A DNA stretch of 64,000 nucleotides. Origin: Jiella flava. Lineage in GTDB: Bacteria; Pseudomonadota; Alphaproteobacteria; Rhizobiales; Rhizobiaceae. Shown here piece after piece: positions 48,919-58,820 of the stretch. Under the pieces are notes generated by a model that was not told the DNA's origin, made no database searches, and saw only the letters and a program-made list of their open reading frames with translations. Position 1 is the first letter of the stretch. Each line of letters opens with the position of its first letter. The stretch is from contig NZ_JAFMPP010000007.1 of the NCBI RefSeq assembly GCF_017349315.1, positions 124,001-188,000 of the forward strand. Reading direction: 5' to 3'. Position numbers and translations under genes: made by a program.

Positions 48919-48987
48919 AGCGTCCTGTCTGCGTCCGATCGGACGCAGACAGGACGCTCTAACTCTCTGAATCGACGCATCGTGCTT
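48915..48987 (+). repeat. Intergenic palindromic repeat, copy 2 (left module with perfect palindrome)
   Basis: Positions 48915-48962 form a perfect 48-base palindrome (two 24-base arms, centre CCGA|TCGG). It is followed by the 20-base segment 48968-48987 also found at 11266-11285. The TPR gene's stop codon (48916-48918) lies within the first arm. It can fold as a very stable hairpin on either strand and may also terminate transcription. Confidence 0.85.
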
Positions 48988-49101
48988 AACGGAACGGGCG
49001 GCGCCCCTTCGAAACATCACCGCGGCCGATTTTTCGCGACGGCGATAGCGCGTCGCGGCCACAACTGCGATCGATCATGGCGGTTGCTGCCGACGACCGA
49101 A

Positions 49102-49122
49102 GGCCGGGGACATGCCCCGGCC
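49102..49122 (-). terminator. Probable terminator of pyruvate kinase
   Basis: A perfect 8-base stem (GGCCGGGG / CCCCGGCC) with a 5-base loop, 25 bases beyond the pyk stop. On the pyk strand it is followed by TTCGG, a weak tail. Confidence 0.5.
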
Positions 49123-49147
49123 CCGTCGAATCATTGGTGATCGGCGA

Positions 49148-50584
49148 TCAGACTGCCGAGAGCCCGTCGGAGCCGATATAGGCGACGCGCAGCATGTTGG
49201 TTGCGCCGGGAGTGCGCAGCGGCACGCCGGCGGTGATGATCACCCGCTCGCCGGACTTGGCATAGCCCTGCTCGACGGCGATGCGGCAGGCGCGATTGAC
49301 CATGTCGTCGAGATCCTGGGCATCTTCGGTGACAACACAGTGCAGACCCCAGACCAGCGACAGCCGGCGCGCGGTGGACAGCACCGGCGACAGCGCGATA
49401 ATCGAGGTCTGCGGCCGCTCGCGGGCGGTACGAAGGCCGGTGGTGCCCGTCGCGGTATAGGTGACGATCGCCGAAATCTTCAACGTCTCGGCCATCTGAC
49501 GGGCGGCAAGCGACACGGCGTCGGCGCCGGTCGGTTCGGGTTCTGGCCGCTGGGCGAAGATGATGCCGGGATAGAGCGGATCCTTTTCCACCCGCTGGGC
49601 GATCCGATCCATCATGGCGACCGACTCGACCGGATAGTCGCCCGCCGCAGATTCGGCCGACAGCATGATCGCATCGGCGCCTTCGTAAACGGCGATCGAG
49701 ACGTCAGAGACTTCGGCACGGGTCGGGACCGGGGCTGAGATCATCGATTCCAGCATCTGGGTGGCGACAACCACAGGCTTGCCGGCCTTGCGGGCGGCGC
49801 GGGTGATCCGCTTCTGGATACCCGGCACCGCTTCGAGCGGCACCTCGACACCGAGATCGCCGCGCGCCACCATGATCGCATCGGAGAGTTCGATGATCTC
49901 GTCGAGCCGCTCGACGGCCTGCGGCTTTTCAATCTTCGACAAGAGGAAGGCCCGTCCGCGGGCGATCTTGCGCGCCTCGGCGAGATCGTCAGGGCGCTGG
50001 ATAAAGGACAACGCCACCCAGTCGACATCGGCGGCGAGCACCGCGTCGAGATCGGCCCGATCCTTCTCCGTCAGCGCGCCTGTGGCAAGCGTCGTGTCCG
50101 GCAGGCTGACGCCCTTGCGGTCGGAAATCTTGTCGCCGGCCACGACCTTGCATTCGATATGGGTCTGGTCGGTGGCCACGCATTCAAGCTGCAGCCGACC
50201 GTCGTCGATCAACAGCCGGTGGCCGACCTCGACCGCTTCGAGGATTTCCGGATGCGGAAGCTGCACGCGTTGGGCGTCGCCCGGCGCGGGATTGTCGTCG
50301 AGGGTGAAGGTCTGCCCGACCTTGAGGGTGACCTTGCCGTCGGCGAAGCGGCCGACGCGGAGCTTCGGCCCTTGCAGGTCGGCGAGAATGCCGATCGGCC
50401 GTCCGATCTGCGATTCGACATTACGGATGCGCTGAACCAGCGCCCGCATCAAGTCGTGGTCTGCATGGCTCATATTGATGCGGAAGACGTCAGCGCCGGC
50501 TTCATGCAGCTTGCGGATCATCTCCTCGGACGAGGAAGCCGGCCCCAAGGTCGCGAGAATCTTGACCCTACGATTACGTCTCAT
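49148..50584 (-). CDS. pyk: Pyruvate kinase
   Basis: A 478-residue cytoplasmic enzyme, last step of glycolysis (PEP plus ADP to pyruvate plus ATP). Motifs: ILADLQGPKLR, LSKIEKPQAV with the catalytic lysine, MVARGDLGVEVPLEAVP, MLESMISAPVPTRAEVSD and MLSAESAAGDYPVE. Length is normal for the single-domain-set family. The ATG at 50584 overlaps the stop of the upstream DUF1036 gene by 4 bases. Confidence 0.96.
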   Translation of the reverse strand: MRRNRRVKILATLGPASSSEEMIRKLHEAGADVFRINMSHADHDLMRALVQRIRNVESQIGRPIGILADLQGPKLRVGRFADGKVTLKVGQTFTLDDNPAPGDAQRVQLPHPEILEAVEVGHRLLIDDGRLQLECVATDQTHIECKVVAGDKISDRKGVSLPDTTLATGALTEKDRADLDAVLAADVDWVALSFIQRPDDLAEARKIARGRAFLLSKIEKPQAVERLDEIIELSDAIMVARGDLGVEVPLEAVPGIQKRITRAARKAGKPVVVATQMLESMISAPVPTRAEVSDVSIAVYEGADAIMLSAESAAGDYPVESVAMMDRIAQRVEKDPLYPGIIFAQRPEPEPTGADAVSLAARQMAETLKISAIVTYTATGTTGLRTARERPQTSIIALSPVLSTARRLSLVWGLHCVVTEDAQDLDDMVNRACRIAVEQGYAKSGERVIITAGVPLRTPGATNMLRVAYIGSDGLSAV

Positions 50585-51054
50585 TCTGTCCCCGATTCCT
50601 TACGTGGTGCTTCGGTGAGCTGAACCATCCAGCTCGCCTGCTCGCCGGTGTCGTATTCGCGAAAGCCCATGCGCTGGTAGCCGCGTTTCAAACAGTCCTT
50701 GACGCCGACGATTTTGAATTCGTTTTCCGCGATGCACATATTGATCGGACCCGCCCAGCGATTCCGACCATCGGCATCCTCTGCGTAGACGTAGTAGAAG
50801 CGCGACGACAACGGGCCTTCGATGATCGATTTACAAGTGGTCGCCGGAATGCGCCACCAGCCCTCGGTAGTCCAACCGGCTTCAGCACGATAACCGATCG
50901 CAACGCCGACCAGCGACTGGGTGCCGTTGCAGACTCTGAAATCGGCGCGCGCCGCAACGGCGGTCAAAGGGGCTGTCAAAGCGAAAGCGCCAATGGTCAG
51001 AGCGGCAAGGCTGATCGTCTTTCGCATTGCCGAAAATACGCCGTCACCCATCAT
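50581..51054 (-). CDS. Exported DUF1036 protein coupled to pyruvate kinase
   Basis: A 157-residue protein. The ATG at 51054 has AGGAAG 6 bases upstream; the ATG at 51027 has none. A signal peptide runs to about residue 37 (APLTAVAARA). The mature part (DFRVCNGTQSLVGVAIGYRA, TEGWWRIPATTCKSIIEG, RFYYVYAED) matches DUF1036, a family of exported alphaproteobacterial proteins with unknown role. Its stop overlaps the pyk start (ATGA), an odd link between an envelope protein and glycolysis. Confidence 0.85.
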   Translation of the reverse strand: MMGDGVFSAMRKTISLAALTIGAFALTAPLTAVAARADFRVCNGTQSLVGVAIGYRAEAGWTTEGWWRIPATTCKSIIEGPLSSRFYYVYAEDADGRNRWAGPINMCIAENEFKIVGVKDCLKRGYQRMGFREYDTGEQASWMVQLTEAPRKESGTE

Positions 51055-51156
51055 ATCGAACTTCCTGAAAACAAACGATCCTCGATGTGGCAGTGTTCGC
51101 GCTGCAGCAACTCGTGTCAACGATCGGGCGAACTCTGGCATGTCGCCGCCACCTTT

Positions 51157-52146
51157 CTATGACACCGTCGCAACACGGCGGGGGCGTGCGAAAAAAATAC
51201 CCAGCAGAATGAGGCTTCCGCCAACGATCTGGGTGGGACCCAAAGCTTCGCCGGCAAAAATCCATCCGAACGCCGCGGCGGCGACGGCTTCGATGAAGAT
51301 CACCAGCGACGAGAAGGCGGCCGATAGTACACCGAGCGCCACCGATAGAAGCCCCTGCCCGCCGGCATGACTGACAATGCCGAGCGCCGCAAGATTCAAG
51401 GCTCCGGATAACGAATGCGGCAGCAAGGCATCGTCAGAGACAAGCGCCACCGGAAACAGCACCGCGACCGTGATCACGGTCGACAGCAAGGTCGTCGTCC
51501 CGGCACCGGATCCGCCGCGCGCCCGTCGCATGGCGAGAAAATAGAGGCCGAAGAACAACGAGGTGATGAGGCCGAAGACGTCGCCGAGCGGCGATCCCGT
51601 GCCGCCGTCGGAATGGACGATCAATAGGGCCGCGCCCGGCACGCAGACCGCGAGGCCTCCGAAGGTGCGTTTCGAAACCGATTCGCCGATCGTCACTTGC
51701 GACAACAGCGCCACCCAGAGCGGCGCAAGGCAAGCAAAGAAGGTCGCATTGGCGATCGTCGTGTGCATGATGGCGAGATGCCAAAAGGCCAAATCGCCCG
51801 CGAAAAATACGCCAGCCAGGACCACGGCCCGGTGATCGAGCGGCTTTTTGGGCGCTTTCGCGGGACGCCGTCTTGCGGCACGGAGTTCCAGCCCCGCCCA
51901 CAGCGCCAACAGCGGCAGCGAGGTCAGCGCCCGCCAGAACGCACTGGTAAACGATCCGACATCGGCATTGCGCACAAAGACCGGCGAGATCGCCATGCAA
52001 GCCGCCCCGAGAATCAGCAGCACCACCGCCATCCCCGCCGACAGGACCAACGGGGTTGCCAGAGTCTCGACGATGACCGGACCTTGCGCGGTGAGAGCAG
52101 GACCGGCCTCGGCCTCGCGCGTGGCATCTTCAAATTCGAGGGACAT
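51157..52146 (-). CDS. EamA/DMT-family transporter
   Basis: A 329-residue inner-membrane protein with about ten hydrophobic segments in two EamA halves (GAACMAISPVFVRNADVGSF; FSSLVIFIEAVAAAAFGWI, GEALGPTQIVGGSLILLG). A polar 35-residue leader precedes TM1 from the ATG at 52146; an inner ATG at residue 39 is possible. The substrate is unknown. It is 102 bases upstream of the DUF1036 gene on the same strand and could be co-transcribed. Confidence 0.86.
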   Translation of the reverse strand: MSLEFEDATREAEAGPALTAQGPVIVETLATPLVLSAGMAVVLLILGAACMAISPVFVRNADVGSFTSAFWRALTSLPLLALWAGLELRAARRRPAKAPKKPLDHRAVVLAGVFFAGDLAFWHLAIMHTTIANATFFACLAPLWVALLSQVTIGESVSKRTFGGLAVCVPGAALLIVHSDGGTGSPLGDVFGLITSLFFGLYFLAMRRARGGSGAGTTTLLSTVITVAVLFPVALVSDDALLPHSLSGALNLAALGIVSHAGGQGLLSVALGVLSAAFSSLVIFIEAVAAAAFGWIFAGEALGPTQIVGGSLILLGIFFARPRRVATVS

Positions 52147-52429
52147 GGAAAAACCTGCTGGGGCGGCGGACTTGTTCCGCAGGCACATCCATATGCCCCA
52201 CGGCAGCTGGTGCAAAGTCGAAGACCATAAATTCATCGTCCCAGCCTGACCGATGGAGCAAGATCACCGGCCCCGATCAGGATGCGAGAGCCCCCTTGGC
52301 CGCCAGCGATCCAGATTTTCAGCGCCGTCGCGGCCCGCCGATCGCCGCGACGCTCCGGCTAAAGGCTTGAAGCGAACGGCGCGTGTCCGATATGCGGCCG
52401 CAACCAGCGAATCGACGGAGACCAGTCCC

Positions 52430-52738
52430 ATGACCGACCTTTCAGATGCCGAGCGCACAGCCCTCGAAGCGGCGGCCTTTCGGCGGCTGCGCGACCATCT
52501 GCGCGAGCGCACCGACGTCCAGAACATCGATCTGATGAATCTCGCCGGCTTTTGCCGCAACTGCCTGTCGAATTGGTATCGCGAGGCTGCCGAAGCGCAG
52601 GGAATCGCGATGACCAAAGACACCTCGCGGGAGATCGTCTACGGCATGCCCTATGATGAATGGCGGGAAAAATACCAGCGCGAGGCGAGCGCCGATGCGC
52701 AGGCGGCCTTCACCGCCAAGGCCAAGAGCGATTCCTGA
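52430..52738 (+). CDS. DUF1244 protein
   Basis: A 102-residue cytoplasmic protein. The signature MNLAGFCRNCLSNWYREAA and KDTSREIVYGMPYDEWREKY is that of DUF1244, a short all-helical family with a conserved Cys pair (CxxC). No function is established. The longer frame back to 52253 is unsupported. It precedes the GapR-family gene by 186 bases on the same strand. Confidence 0.87.
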   Translation: MTDLSDAERTALEAAAFRRLRDHLRERTDVQNIDLMNLAGFCRNCLSNWYREAAEAQGIAMTKDTSREIVYGMPYDEWREKYQREASADAQAAFTAKAKSDS

Positions 52739-52924
52739 CCGCGGGCAGAGCCGCGGCTGAGCGCCCGTCCCATGCGCCGCGATGCCTCGGCTTCGACCAG
52801 GACCGGCACACAGGGCCGGCACCATGGTAACGAAAGGCTTAGGAAAGCCCGTTAAATGCTGACGGCCAAATCCAAACTAGAGGGCGGTGCCGGCAATGGC
52901 CGCCGCGAGAAAACGGAGTTCCCC

Positions 52925-53188
52925 ATGTCTGACGTCAACGGTGTCGCCCAGGACCACCTGCGCTCCTTCGTCGAGCGGATCGAGCGTCTCGAAGAGGAAA
53001 AGAAGACGATTTCGGACGACATCAAGGACGTCTATGCCGAGGCCAAGGGCAATGGCTTCGACACCAAGGTGCTGCGCAAGGTGATCTCTCTGCGCAAGCA
53101 GGACGCCGACGAACGCCAGGAGCAGGAAGCGATTCTCGACCTCTATCTGCAGGCGCTCGGCATGGCGCCAAGCATGAGCGAAGGCTGA
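52925..53188 (+). CDS. gapR: GapR-family (DUF2312) nucleoid-associated protein
   Basis: An 87-residue basic helical protein with GGAG before the ATG at 52925. The core ([39 protein letters not shown]) aligns well with Caulobacter GapR. GapR forms a dimer of dimers that clamps overtwisted DNA ahead of forks and transcription and stimulates topoisomerases. It is convergent with lolD. Identification is by sequence resemblance only. Confidence 0.88.
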   Translation: MSDVNGVAQDHLRSFVERIERLEEEKKTISDDIKDVYAEAKGNGFDTKVLRKVISLRKQDADERQEQEAILDLYLQALGMAPSMSEG

Positions 53189-53240
53189 CGTTCCGCATCG
53201 CGCAGCAGGGCCTTGCGAACCGCCAGTGCCCTGCCCGCAA

Positions 53241-53936
53241 TCAATCCATTTCGAACGGCACGATCTTGCCGGCGTCGAGGGTGATCGCATGATCCATCCG
53301 CCGCGCGAGATCGTGGTTGTGCGTTGCAATCAGCGCCGCGACGCCCGATTGACGGACCAGCGCCGTCAGAGCGTCGAAGACATAGCCCGACGTCGTCGGA
53401 TCGAGATTGCCGGTGGGCTCGTCGGCGAGGAGCACATGGGGGGAATTGGCCACCGCCCGGGCGATCGCCACGCGCTGCTGCTCGCCCCCCGACAGCTCCG
53501 CAGGTCGGTGCGCCGAGCGCGCGCCGATCCGCATATAATCGAGCAGTTCCTGCGCCCTGGCGGCCGCATCTTGGCGCGGCAGTCCGGCGATCATCTGCGG
53601 CAGCATGACGTTTTCGAGGGCCGAAAATTCCGGCAACAGGTGGTGGAACTGATAGACGAAGCCGATCGCCTGGCGGCGCATCGCTGTGCGCTTCTCGTCG
53701 CCGAGCGTGCCGCAGGCGACACCGCCGACGAAGACCTCGCCACGATCCGGCCGGTCGAGCAGACCGGCGATATGCAGCAGCGTCGACTTGCCGGCTCCGG
53801 AGGGCGCGACGAGCGCCACCATCTCGCCCGGCGCGATCGTCAATTCCGCCGCATCGAGAATGACGAGATGGTTCTCGCCCTGCCGATACTCCTTGCCGAC
53901 TGCTTCGAGCCGGAGCGCTTGATTCTCTGCCATCAT
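53241..53936 (-). CDS. lolD: LolD, ATPase of the lipoprotein-releasing ABC transporter
   Basis: A 231-residue cytoplasmic ATPase. Walker A reads APSGAGKST (Ala for the usual Gly at the first position), signature [15 protein letters not shown], Walker [13 protein letters not shown] and switch ATHNHD. The FHHLLPEF segment is a LolD hallmark. It drives release of outer-membrane lipoproteins from the inner membrane to LolA. The start at 53936 overlaps the permease stop by 4 bases. Confidence 0.93.
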   Translation of the reverse strand: MMAENQALRLEAVGKEYRQGENHLVILDAAELTIAPGEMVALVAPSGAGKSTLLHIAGLLDRPDRGEVFVGGVACGTLGDEKRTAMRRQAIGFVYQFHHLLPEFSALENVMLPQMIAGLPRQDAAARAQELLDYMRIGARSAHRPAELSGGEQQRVAIARAVANSPHVLLADEPTGNLDPTTSGYVFDALTALVRQSGVAALIATHNHDLARRMDHAITLDAGKIVPFEMD

Positions 53937-55231
53937 TCGTACCGCAAGGCCTCGACCGGATCGAGCCGCGATGCCCGCCAGGAGGGAAGGATCGTTGCCA
54001 GGAAGGACAGGCCGATCGCCATCGACACGACCAGAATGACCTCGGTGCTGTCCACTTCCGCCGGAAGCTGGCTGAGGAAATAGAATTCCGGATTGAACAG
54101 CACCACGCCGGTCACCCAGGAGAAGAACTGGCGGATGCTTTCGATATTGAGGCAGAACACCAGCCCGAGGACGAAACCGGCCAGCGTGCCGGCAACACCG
54201 ATCGAGGCGCCGGTGATCAGGAATACCCGCATCACCGCCCCCTTGGTCGCACCCATGGTGCGCAGGATGGCGATATCGCGGCCCTTGTCCTTCACCAGCA
54301 TGAACAGGCCGGAAATGATGTTCAGCGCCGCGACGAGAACGATCAGCGTCAAGATGATGAACATCACGTTCCGCTCGACATTCAGCGCCGAGAAGAAGCT
54401 CTCGTTCTGGGTCTGCCAGGTGGCCGTGTAGACCGGCCGCCCGGCCGCCTTCTCGATCGCCGGCTGCATGGCGGCGACATCGTCCGGATCGTCGACAAAG
54501 ACCTCGATCGACTGAACTTTGTTGTCCTGATTGAAATAGAGCTGGGCCTCCGACAGCGGCATGTACACATAGGCCGCGTCGAATTCCGACAGGCCGATCT
54601 CGAAGATCGCCGTCACCGGATAGGCCTTGATCCGCGGGCTGGTGCCAAAGGGGGTGACGTCACCATCGGGGGAAACCAGAGTGATGTTGTCGCCGAGCCT
54701 CAATCCCAATGCCTGCGCCAGCCGGCTGCCAACGGCAACGCCCTGCCCGGTGTCGAAGCCTTTGAGCGTCCCAAGCTTGATGTTCGACGAGACCGGCTTG
54801 AGCTGCTCCAGATCCTTCAGCAGCGTGCCCTTCACAAGCGCGCCGGACGAGCCCTGACCCGGCCCCTGCGCCAGCACCTGGCCCTGCACCATCGGCATGA
54901 CGAATTTGACGCCCGGAACCTTGGCGATCCGCGCGGCGACTTCCTTGTAGTCGGTGAAGGGGCTGTCCATCGCATAGACGACGATGTGGCCGTTGACGCC
55001 GAGGATGCGCTGCAAAAGCTCACCGCGAAAGCCGTTCATCACCGACATGACGATGATCAGCGCGGCAACGCCGAGCATGATGCCGACGAAGGAGAAGCCG
55101 GCGATCACCGACACGCCGGCATCGCGGCGGCGCGAGCGCAGATAGCGGCCCGCAATCATCCATTCGAAGCGCGAGAACGGCTTGCTGCCCCGGGTCGCGT
55201 CGGCCGGAGCGGGATTCTCCGGCAGGCTCAT
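53933..55231 (-). CDS. lolC: LolC/LolE-type lipoprotein-releasing permease
   Basis: A 432-residue permease with one N-terminal and three C-terminal transmembrane helices around a large periplasmic domain. The N-terminal motif [20 protein letters not shown] and the FtsX-like C-terminus ([30 protein letters not shown]) are family hallmarks. Only one such gene is present here, so it probably works as a homodimer (LolF-like) with LolD. It overlaps proS and lolD by 4 bases each. Confidence 0.93.
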   Translation of the reverse strand: MSLPENPAPADATRGSKPFSRFEWMIAGRYLRSRRRDAGVSVIAGFSFVGIMLGVAALIIVMSVMNGFRGELLQRILGVNGHIVVYAMDSPFTDYKEVAARIAKVPGVKFVMPMVQGQVLAQGPGQGSSGALVKGTLLKDLEQLKPVSSNIKLGTLKGFDTGQGVAVGSRLAQALGLRLGDNITLVSPDGDVTPFGTSPRIKAYPVTAIFEIGLSEFDAAYVYMPLSEAQLYFNQDNKVQSIEVFVDDPDDVAAMQPAIEKAAGRPVYTATWQTQNESFFSALNVERNVMFIILTLIVLVAALNIISGLFMLVKDKGRDIAILRTMGATKGAVMRVFLITGASIGVAGTLAGFVLGLVFCLNIESIRQFFSWVTGVVLFNPEFYFLSQLPAEVDSTEVILVVSMAIGLSFLATILPSWRASRLDPVEALRYE

Positions 55232-56550
55232 GCGGTCACCCTGGCAACAACCGAGGCGAGCGGGATTGTTTCCCGCTCACCGGTCGCGCGGACCTTCACC
55301 TCCGCCTCCCCGGCCTTGGCGCCGCGCGGCCCGACGATCACCTGCATCGGCAGGCCGATCAGATCCATGGTCGCGAATTTGGCGCCGGCGCGGGTATCCT
55401 GATCGTCATAGAGCACGTCGACGCCGGCCTTTTCGAGCTCGGCATAGATCGTCTCGCAGGCCGCGTCGCAGTCGGCGTCGCCGGGCTTCATGTTGATCAG
55501 GCCGACATCGAAGGGCGCCACCGACCTCGGCCAGATGATCCCGGCTTCGTCGTGGGACGCCTCGATGATCGCCGCGATCAACCGGCTCGGCCCGATGCCG
55601 TATGAGCCCATGTGGACCGGTATGTCCTTGCCCTCCGGACCGGTGACGACGGCGTTCATCGGCTCGGAATATTTGGTGCCAAAATAGAAGATGTGACCGA
55701 CCTCGATGCCCCGCGCGGCGACCTTGTCGGCGTCGGGCAGCCCATCCCAGAGCGCGGTGTCGTGCATCTCGTCGGTCGCCGCATAAGGCGTCGTCCAGTC
55801 CTTGACGATCGCCGCCAGTTCGGCAGCGTCGGCGAAGTTGACGTCGGCGCCCGGCACGCTCATGGCGAGGAAGTCGCGATGGCAGAATACCTCGCTCTCG
55901 CCGGTCGAGGCCAGGATGATGAATTCGTGGCTGAGATCGCCGCCGATCGGGCCGGTGTCGGCGCGCATCGGGATGACCTTCACGCCGCACCGGTTGAAGG
56001 TTCGCAGATAGGCGACGAACATCCGGTGATAGGCCGTCTGCGCCGACTCGAAGTCGAGGTCGAAGGAATAGGCGTCCTTCATCAGGAACTCGCGCGAGCG
56101 CATCACGCCGAAGCGCGGCCGCACCTCGTCACGGAACTTCCATTGGATGTGATAGAGATTGAGCGGCAGATCCTTGTAGGAGCGGATCGACGACCGGAAG
56201 ATATCGGTGACCATCTCCTCATTGGTCGGACCGAACAAAAGCTCGCGCTCGTGGCGATCCTCGATCCGCAGCATCTCCTTGCCGTAAGCCTCGTAGCGGC
56301 CGCTCTCGCGCCACAGATCGGCGGACTGGATCGTCGGCATCAACAATTCGACGGCGCCGGAGCGGTTCTGTTCTTCGCGGATGATCGCACAAACCTTGTC
56401 GAGCACCCGCTTGCCCATCGGCAGGAAGGAATAGATGCCCGCCGCCTGCTGCCGGATCATGCCCGCCCGCAGCATCAGCCGATGCGAGACGATCTCCGCT
56501 TCCTTGGGATTTTCCTTGAGGATGGGCAGGAAATACCGCGACAGACGCAT
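55228..56550 (-). CDS. proS: Prolyl-tRNA synthetase, compact form without editing insertion
   Basis: A 440-residue class II synthetase that charges tRNA-Pro. The start [19 protein letters not shown] is typical. Motif 2 ([21 protein letters not shown]) and motif 3 ([14 protein letters not shown]) are present, and the C-terminal anticodon domain follows. E. coli ProS is about 570 residues because of the inserted INS editing domain; none fits here, as is usual in alphaproteobacteria. It is first in the proS-lolC-lolD operon. Confidence 0.95.
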   Translation of the reverse strand: MRLSRYFLPILKENPKEAEIVSHRLMLRAGMIRQQAAGIYSFLPMGKRVLDKVCAIIREEQNRSGAVELLMPTIQSADLWRESGRYEAYGKEMLRIEDRHERELLFGPTNEEMVTDIFRSSIRSYKDLPLNLYHIQWKFRDEVRPRFGVMRSREFLMKDAYSFDLDFESAQTAYHRMFVAYLRTFNRCGVKVIPMRADTGPIGGDLSHEFIILASTGESEVFCHRDFLAMSVPGADVNFADAAELAAIVKDWTTPYAATDEMHDTALWDGLPDADKVAARGIEVGHIFYFGTKYSEPMNAVVTGPEGKDIPVHMGSYGIGPSRLIAAIIEASHDEAGIIWPRSVAPFDVGLINMKPGDADCDAACETIYAELEKAGVDVLYDDQDTRAGAKFATMDLIGLPMQVIVGPRGAKAGEAEVKVRATGERETIPLASVVARVTA

Positions 56551-56785
56551 GGTTGGTCCGATCTGCTTTCAAAAATGGCGATGGGCGCGTGCTGATGCGG
56601 CTCTTAACCGCTCACAACTGCGATGAAAAGATGACATTTGCGGATCGCACCGACGGGCGCGGGCGCGCGGGCGATCCGCCGCCACTTCGCCCGCTGTCGA
56701 GACACCGCATGCGGGCCCAACCGACGGGCGCGCGAAGGCCGATAAGCCGGGGGTTGCCACGCGGCGACGACCAGGCGATCAAACT

Positions 56786-56819
56786 GCGCCCGCGGCTTGC
56801 ACCAGCCTTGCGCGGGCGC
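56786..56819 (-). terminator. Probable terminator of the sugar ABC/lactonase operon
   Basis: Outer arms GCGCCCGC / GCGGGCGC with an inner GGCT / AGCC stem, starting 19 bases beyond the lactonase stop. On the operon strand it is followed by AGTTTG. Confidence 0.55.
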
Positions 56820-56837
56820 TGCTCTCGTTCGTCGATT

Positions 56838-57758
56838 TCAGGGCACGGCGGCGCCGTTCACCGGCAAGCGGACACCGTAGAGACTCGTCGTGCCGCAAAT
56901 ATAGAGGTAATTCCGCTTCGGTCCGCCAAAGCAGACATTTGCCACCACTTCCGGCACTTTGATCCTGCCGATCAGCGTACCGTCGGGGTCAAAGCAATGG
57001 ACGCCATCGGCCGCGCTCGTCCAGATCCGCCCCTCGGTGTCGAGCCGGAAGCCGTCGAACAGGCCGCTGGTGCAATCGGCAAAGACGCCCTTATCGGTCA
57101 GCCTACCGTCATCGGCAACGGCGAAGCGGCGGATATGCGCCGGGCCGTCATCCGGGTGATGGGTGCGGCCGGTATCGACGATATAGAGCAGCCGCTCATC
57201 CGGCGAAAAGGCGAGCCCATTCGGCTGGACGAAGTCGTCGGCGACGACCGTCACAGCACCGCTCTGTCCATCGATCCGATAAACTCGGTTGGCCTGCTGC
57301 TCGCTCTCGGCCTTGTTGCCCTCGTAATCGGAATCGATGCCGTAGGTCGGATCGGTGAACCAGATCGAAGTGTCGGATTTCACCACGACATCGTTGGGGC
57401 TGTTCAGACGCTTGCCTTCGTAGCGATCGGCCAAGGTCACGACGCGGCCGTCGAACTCCGTGCGCGAGACCCGCCGCCCGCCATGTTCGCAGGAAACGAG
57501 CCGTCCCTGACGGTCGGTGGTGTTGCCGTTGGAGTTGCCCGAAGGCTGGCGAAACACCGAGACGGCGCCACTCGCCTCGTCGAGGCGCAGCATGCGATCG
57601 TTGGGAATGTCCGACCAGACGAGAGAGCGCCCCGCCGGAAAATATGCCGGCCCCTCGGCCCAGCGGCAGCCCTCGAATAGCCGGTCGACCCGCGCCGTCG
57701 GGATATGCAGCCGCCGAAAGCGCGGATCCAGCACCTCGAAGTCGATATCGAGCATCAT
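56838..57758 (-). CDS. SMP-30/gluconolactonase-family lactone hydrolase
   Basis: A 306-residue six-bladed beta-propeller enzyme. Metal-site residues are recognisable in AEGPAYFP (Glu), NSPNDVVV (Asn), QPNGLAFSPD (Asn) and FDGFRLDTEGRIW (Asp). GGGAG lies 6 bases before the ATG at 57758. By family it hydrolyses sugar lactones. As the last gene of the sugar ABC operon, it probably acts on a lactone made by oxidising the imported sugar. Confidence 0.9.
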   Translation of the reverse strand: MMLDIDFEVLDPRFRRLHIPTARVDRLFEGCRWAEGPAYFPAGRSLVWSDIPNDRMLRLDEASGAVSVFRQPSGNSNGNTTDRQGRLVSCEHGGRRVSRTEFDGRVVTLADRYEGKRLNSPNDVVVKSDTSIWFTDPTYGIDSDYEGNKAESEQQANRVYRIDGQSGAVTVVADDFVQPNGLAFSPDERLLYIVDTGRTHHPDDGPAHIRRFAVADDGRLTDKGVFADCTSGLFDGFRLDTEGRIWTSAADGVHCFDPDGTLIGRIKVPEVVANVCFGGPKRNYLYICGTTSLYGVRLPVNGAAVP

Positions 57759-57850
57759 TGATTTCTCCCTCACGTCGCCAACCAGCCTCTTGGGCTCAGG
57801 CCCAGCGAAAGGCCTCTATCCGGCTTCTCGGTCTCTCCGCGGCATCCGGC

Positions 57851-58816
57851 TCAGTCGGTCGGACGTGCCTCGCGGGCGTAAAGCAGCACAAGGGCGATGA
57901 TAATCACGCCGAAGACGATGTTCTTGCCGGCCTGGCCGATCTGCGCGACCGATAGGATCGACTGCAGCAGGACGACGATCAAAGTTCCGGCGATGGTGCC
58001 GACATAGCCGCCAAAGCCCCCCATGATGTTGGTGCCGCCGATGATCACCGCGGCGATCGGCACGAGCAGATAGTCGTTGCCCATGCCGAGATAGGTCTGT
58101 GAGGCGTAACCGGTCAGAAGGATGCCGGCCAGCACCGCACAAACACTCGAGGCGACGAAGGCGCCGACATAGACGATGCGGCTGTCGATGCCGGAGAGAA
58201 ACAGCGCCGGCTCGTTGTTGCCGGTCGCATAAAGGAAGCGACCGAAGCGCGAGCGCGCCAGGACGACGATGGTGATGGCGGCGAACACCGCCCAGACGAT
58301 CGGCGCAACCGGAAAGCCCCCGACATGGCCGACGGCGAGAAAGCGCACGAAACCGGGAATGGTCGAGTCCGGCGGCTGACCGTTGGTATAGACCATCGTC
58401 AGTCCTTCGAGCAGCGCGTTCATGCCAAGGGTCCAGACCAGCGAATGCAACCGGAAGACCGCAACGCCGACGGCGTTGATCAGGCCGACCACGATGCCGA
58501 CGAGAAGCGCCGCGCCGACCGCGGTCACGGCGCCATAGCCCTGGCCGTAGAGGGTCGCCATCAGAATCGACGAAAAAGTGAGGTTCCAGGGCACAGATAG
58601 GTCGATCTGTCCGGTCAGGATGACCAGCGTCTGACCGATCGCGATGACGCCGATGAAGGTGGCGATCTGCAGCTGGGCCTGAATGTTGCCCCAGGAGGCG
58701 AAGGCCGGATTGTAAATCACGGCGGCGACGATCAGAACGACGAGCAGCCCGTAGGAGACGGCGACGCCGTGCTTGGTGAAGGCGCCGACGCGCGCCGCAA
58801 GACGGGAGGTGGTCAT
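57851..58816 (-). CDS. CUT2-type sugar ABC transporter permease (second)
   Basis: A 321-residue inner-membrane permease of the RbsC/XylH family with about nine hydrophobic segments. The motif ILTGQIDLSVPWNLTFSSIL near residue 65 is the CUT2 signature (G-x-D-L-S). GGTNIMGGFGGYVGTIAGTL is the typical second signature. The start is 4 bases after the partner permease stop. The lactonase gene follows by 92 bases. Confidence 0.92.
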   Translation of the reverse strand: MTTSRLAARVGAFTKHGVAVSYGLLVVLIVAAVIYNPAFASWGNIQAQLQIATFIGVIAIGQTLVILTGQIDLSVPWNLTFSSILMATLYGQGYGAVTAVGAALLVGIVVGLINAVGVAVFRLHSLVWTLGMNALLEGLTMVYTNGQPPDSTIPGFVRFLAVGHVGGFPVAPIVWAVFAAITIVVLARSRFGRFLYATGNNEPALFLSGIDSRIVYVGAFVASSVCAVLAGILLTGYASQTYLGMGNDYLLVPIAAVIIGGTNIMGGFGGYVGTIAGTLIVVLLQSILSVAQIGQAGKNIVFGVIIIALVLLYAREARPTD

Positions 58817-58820
58817 CGGC

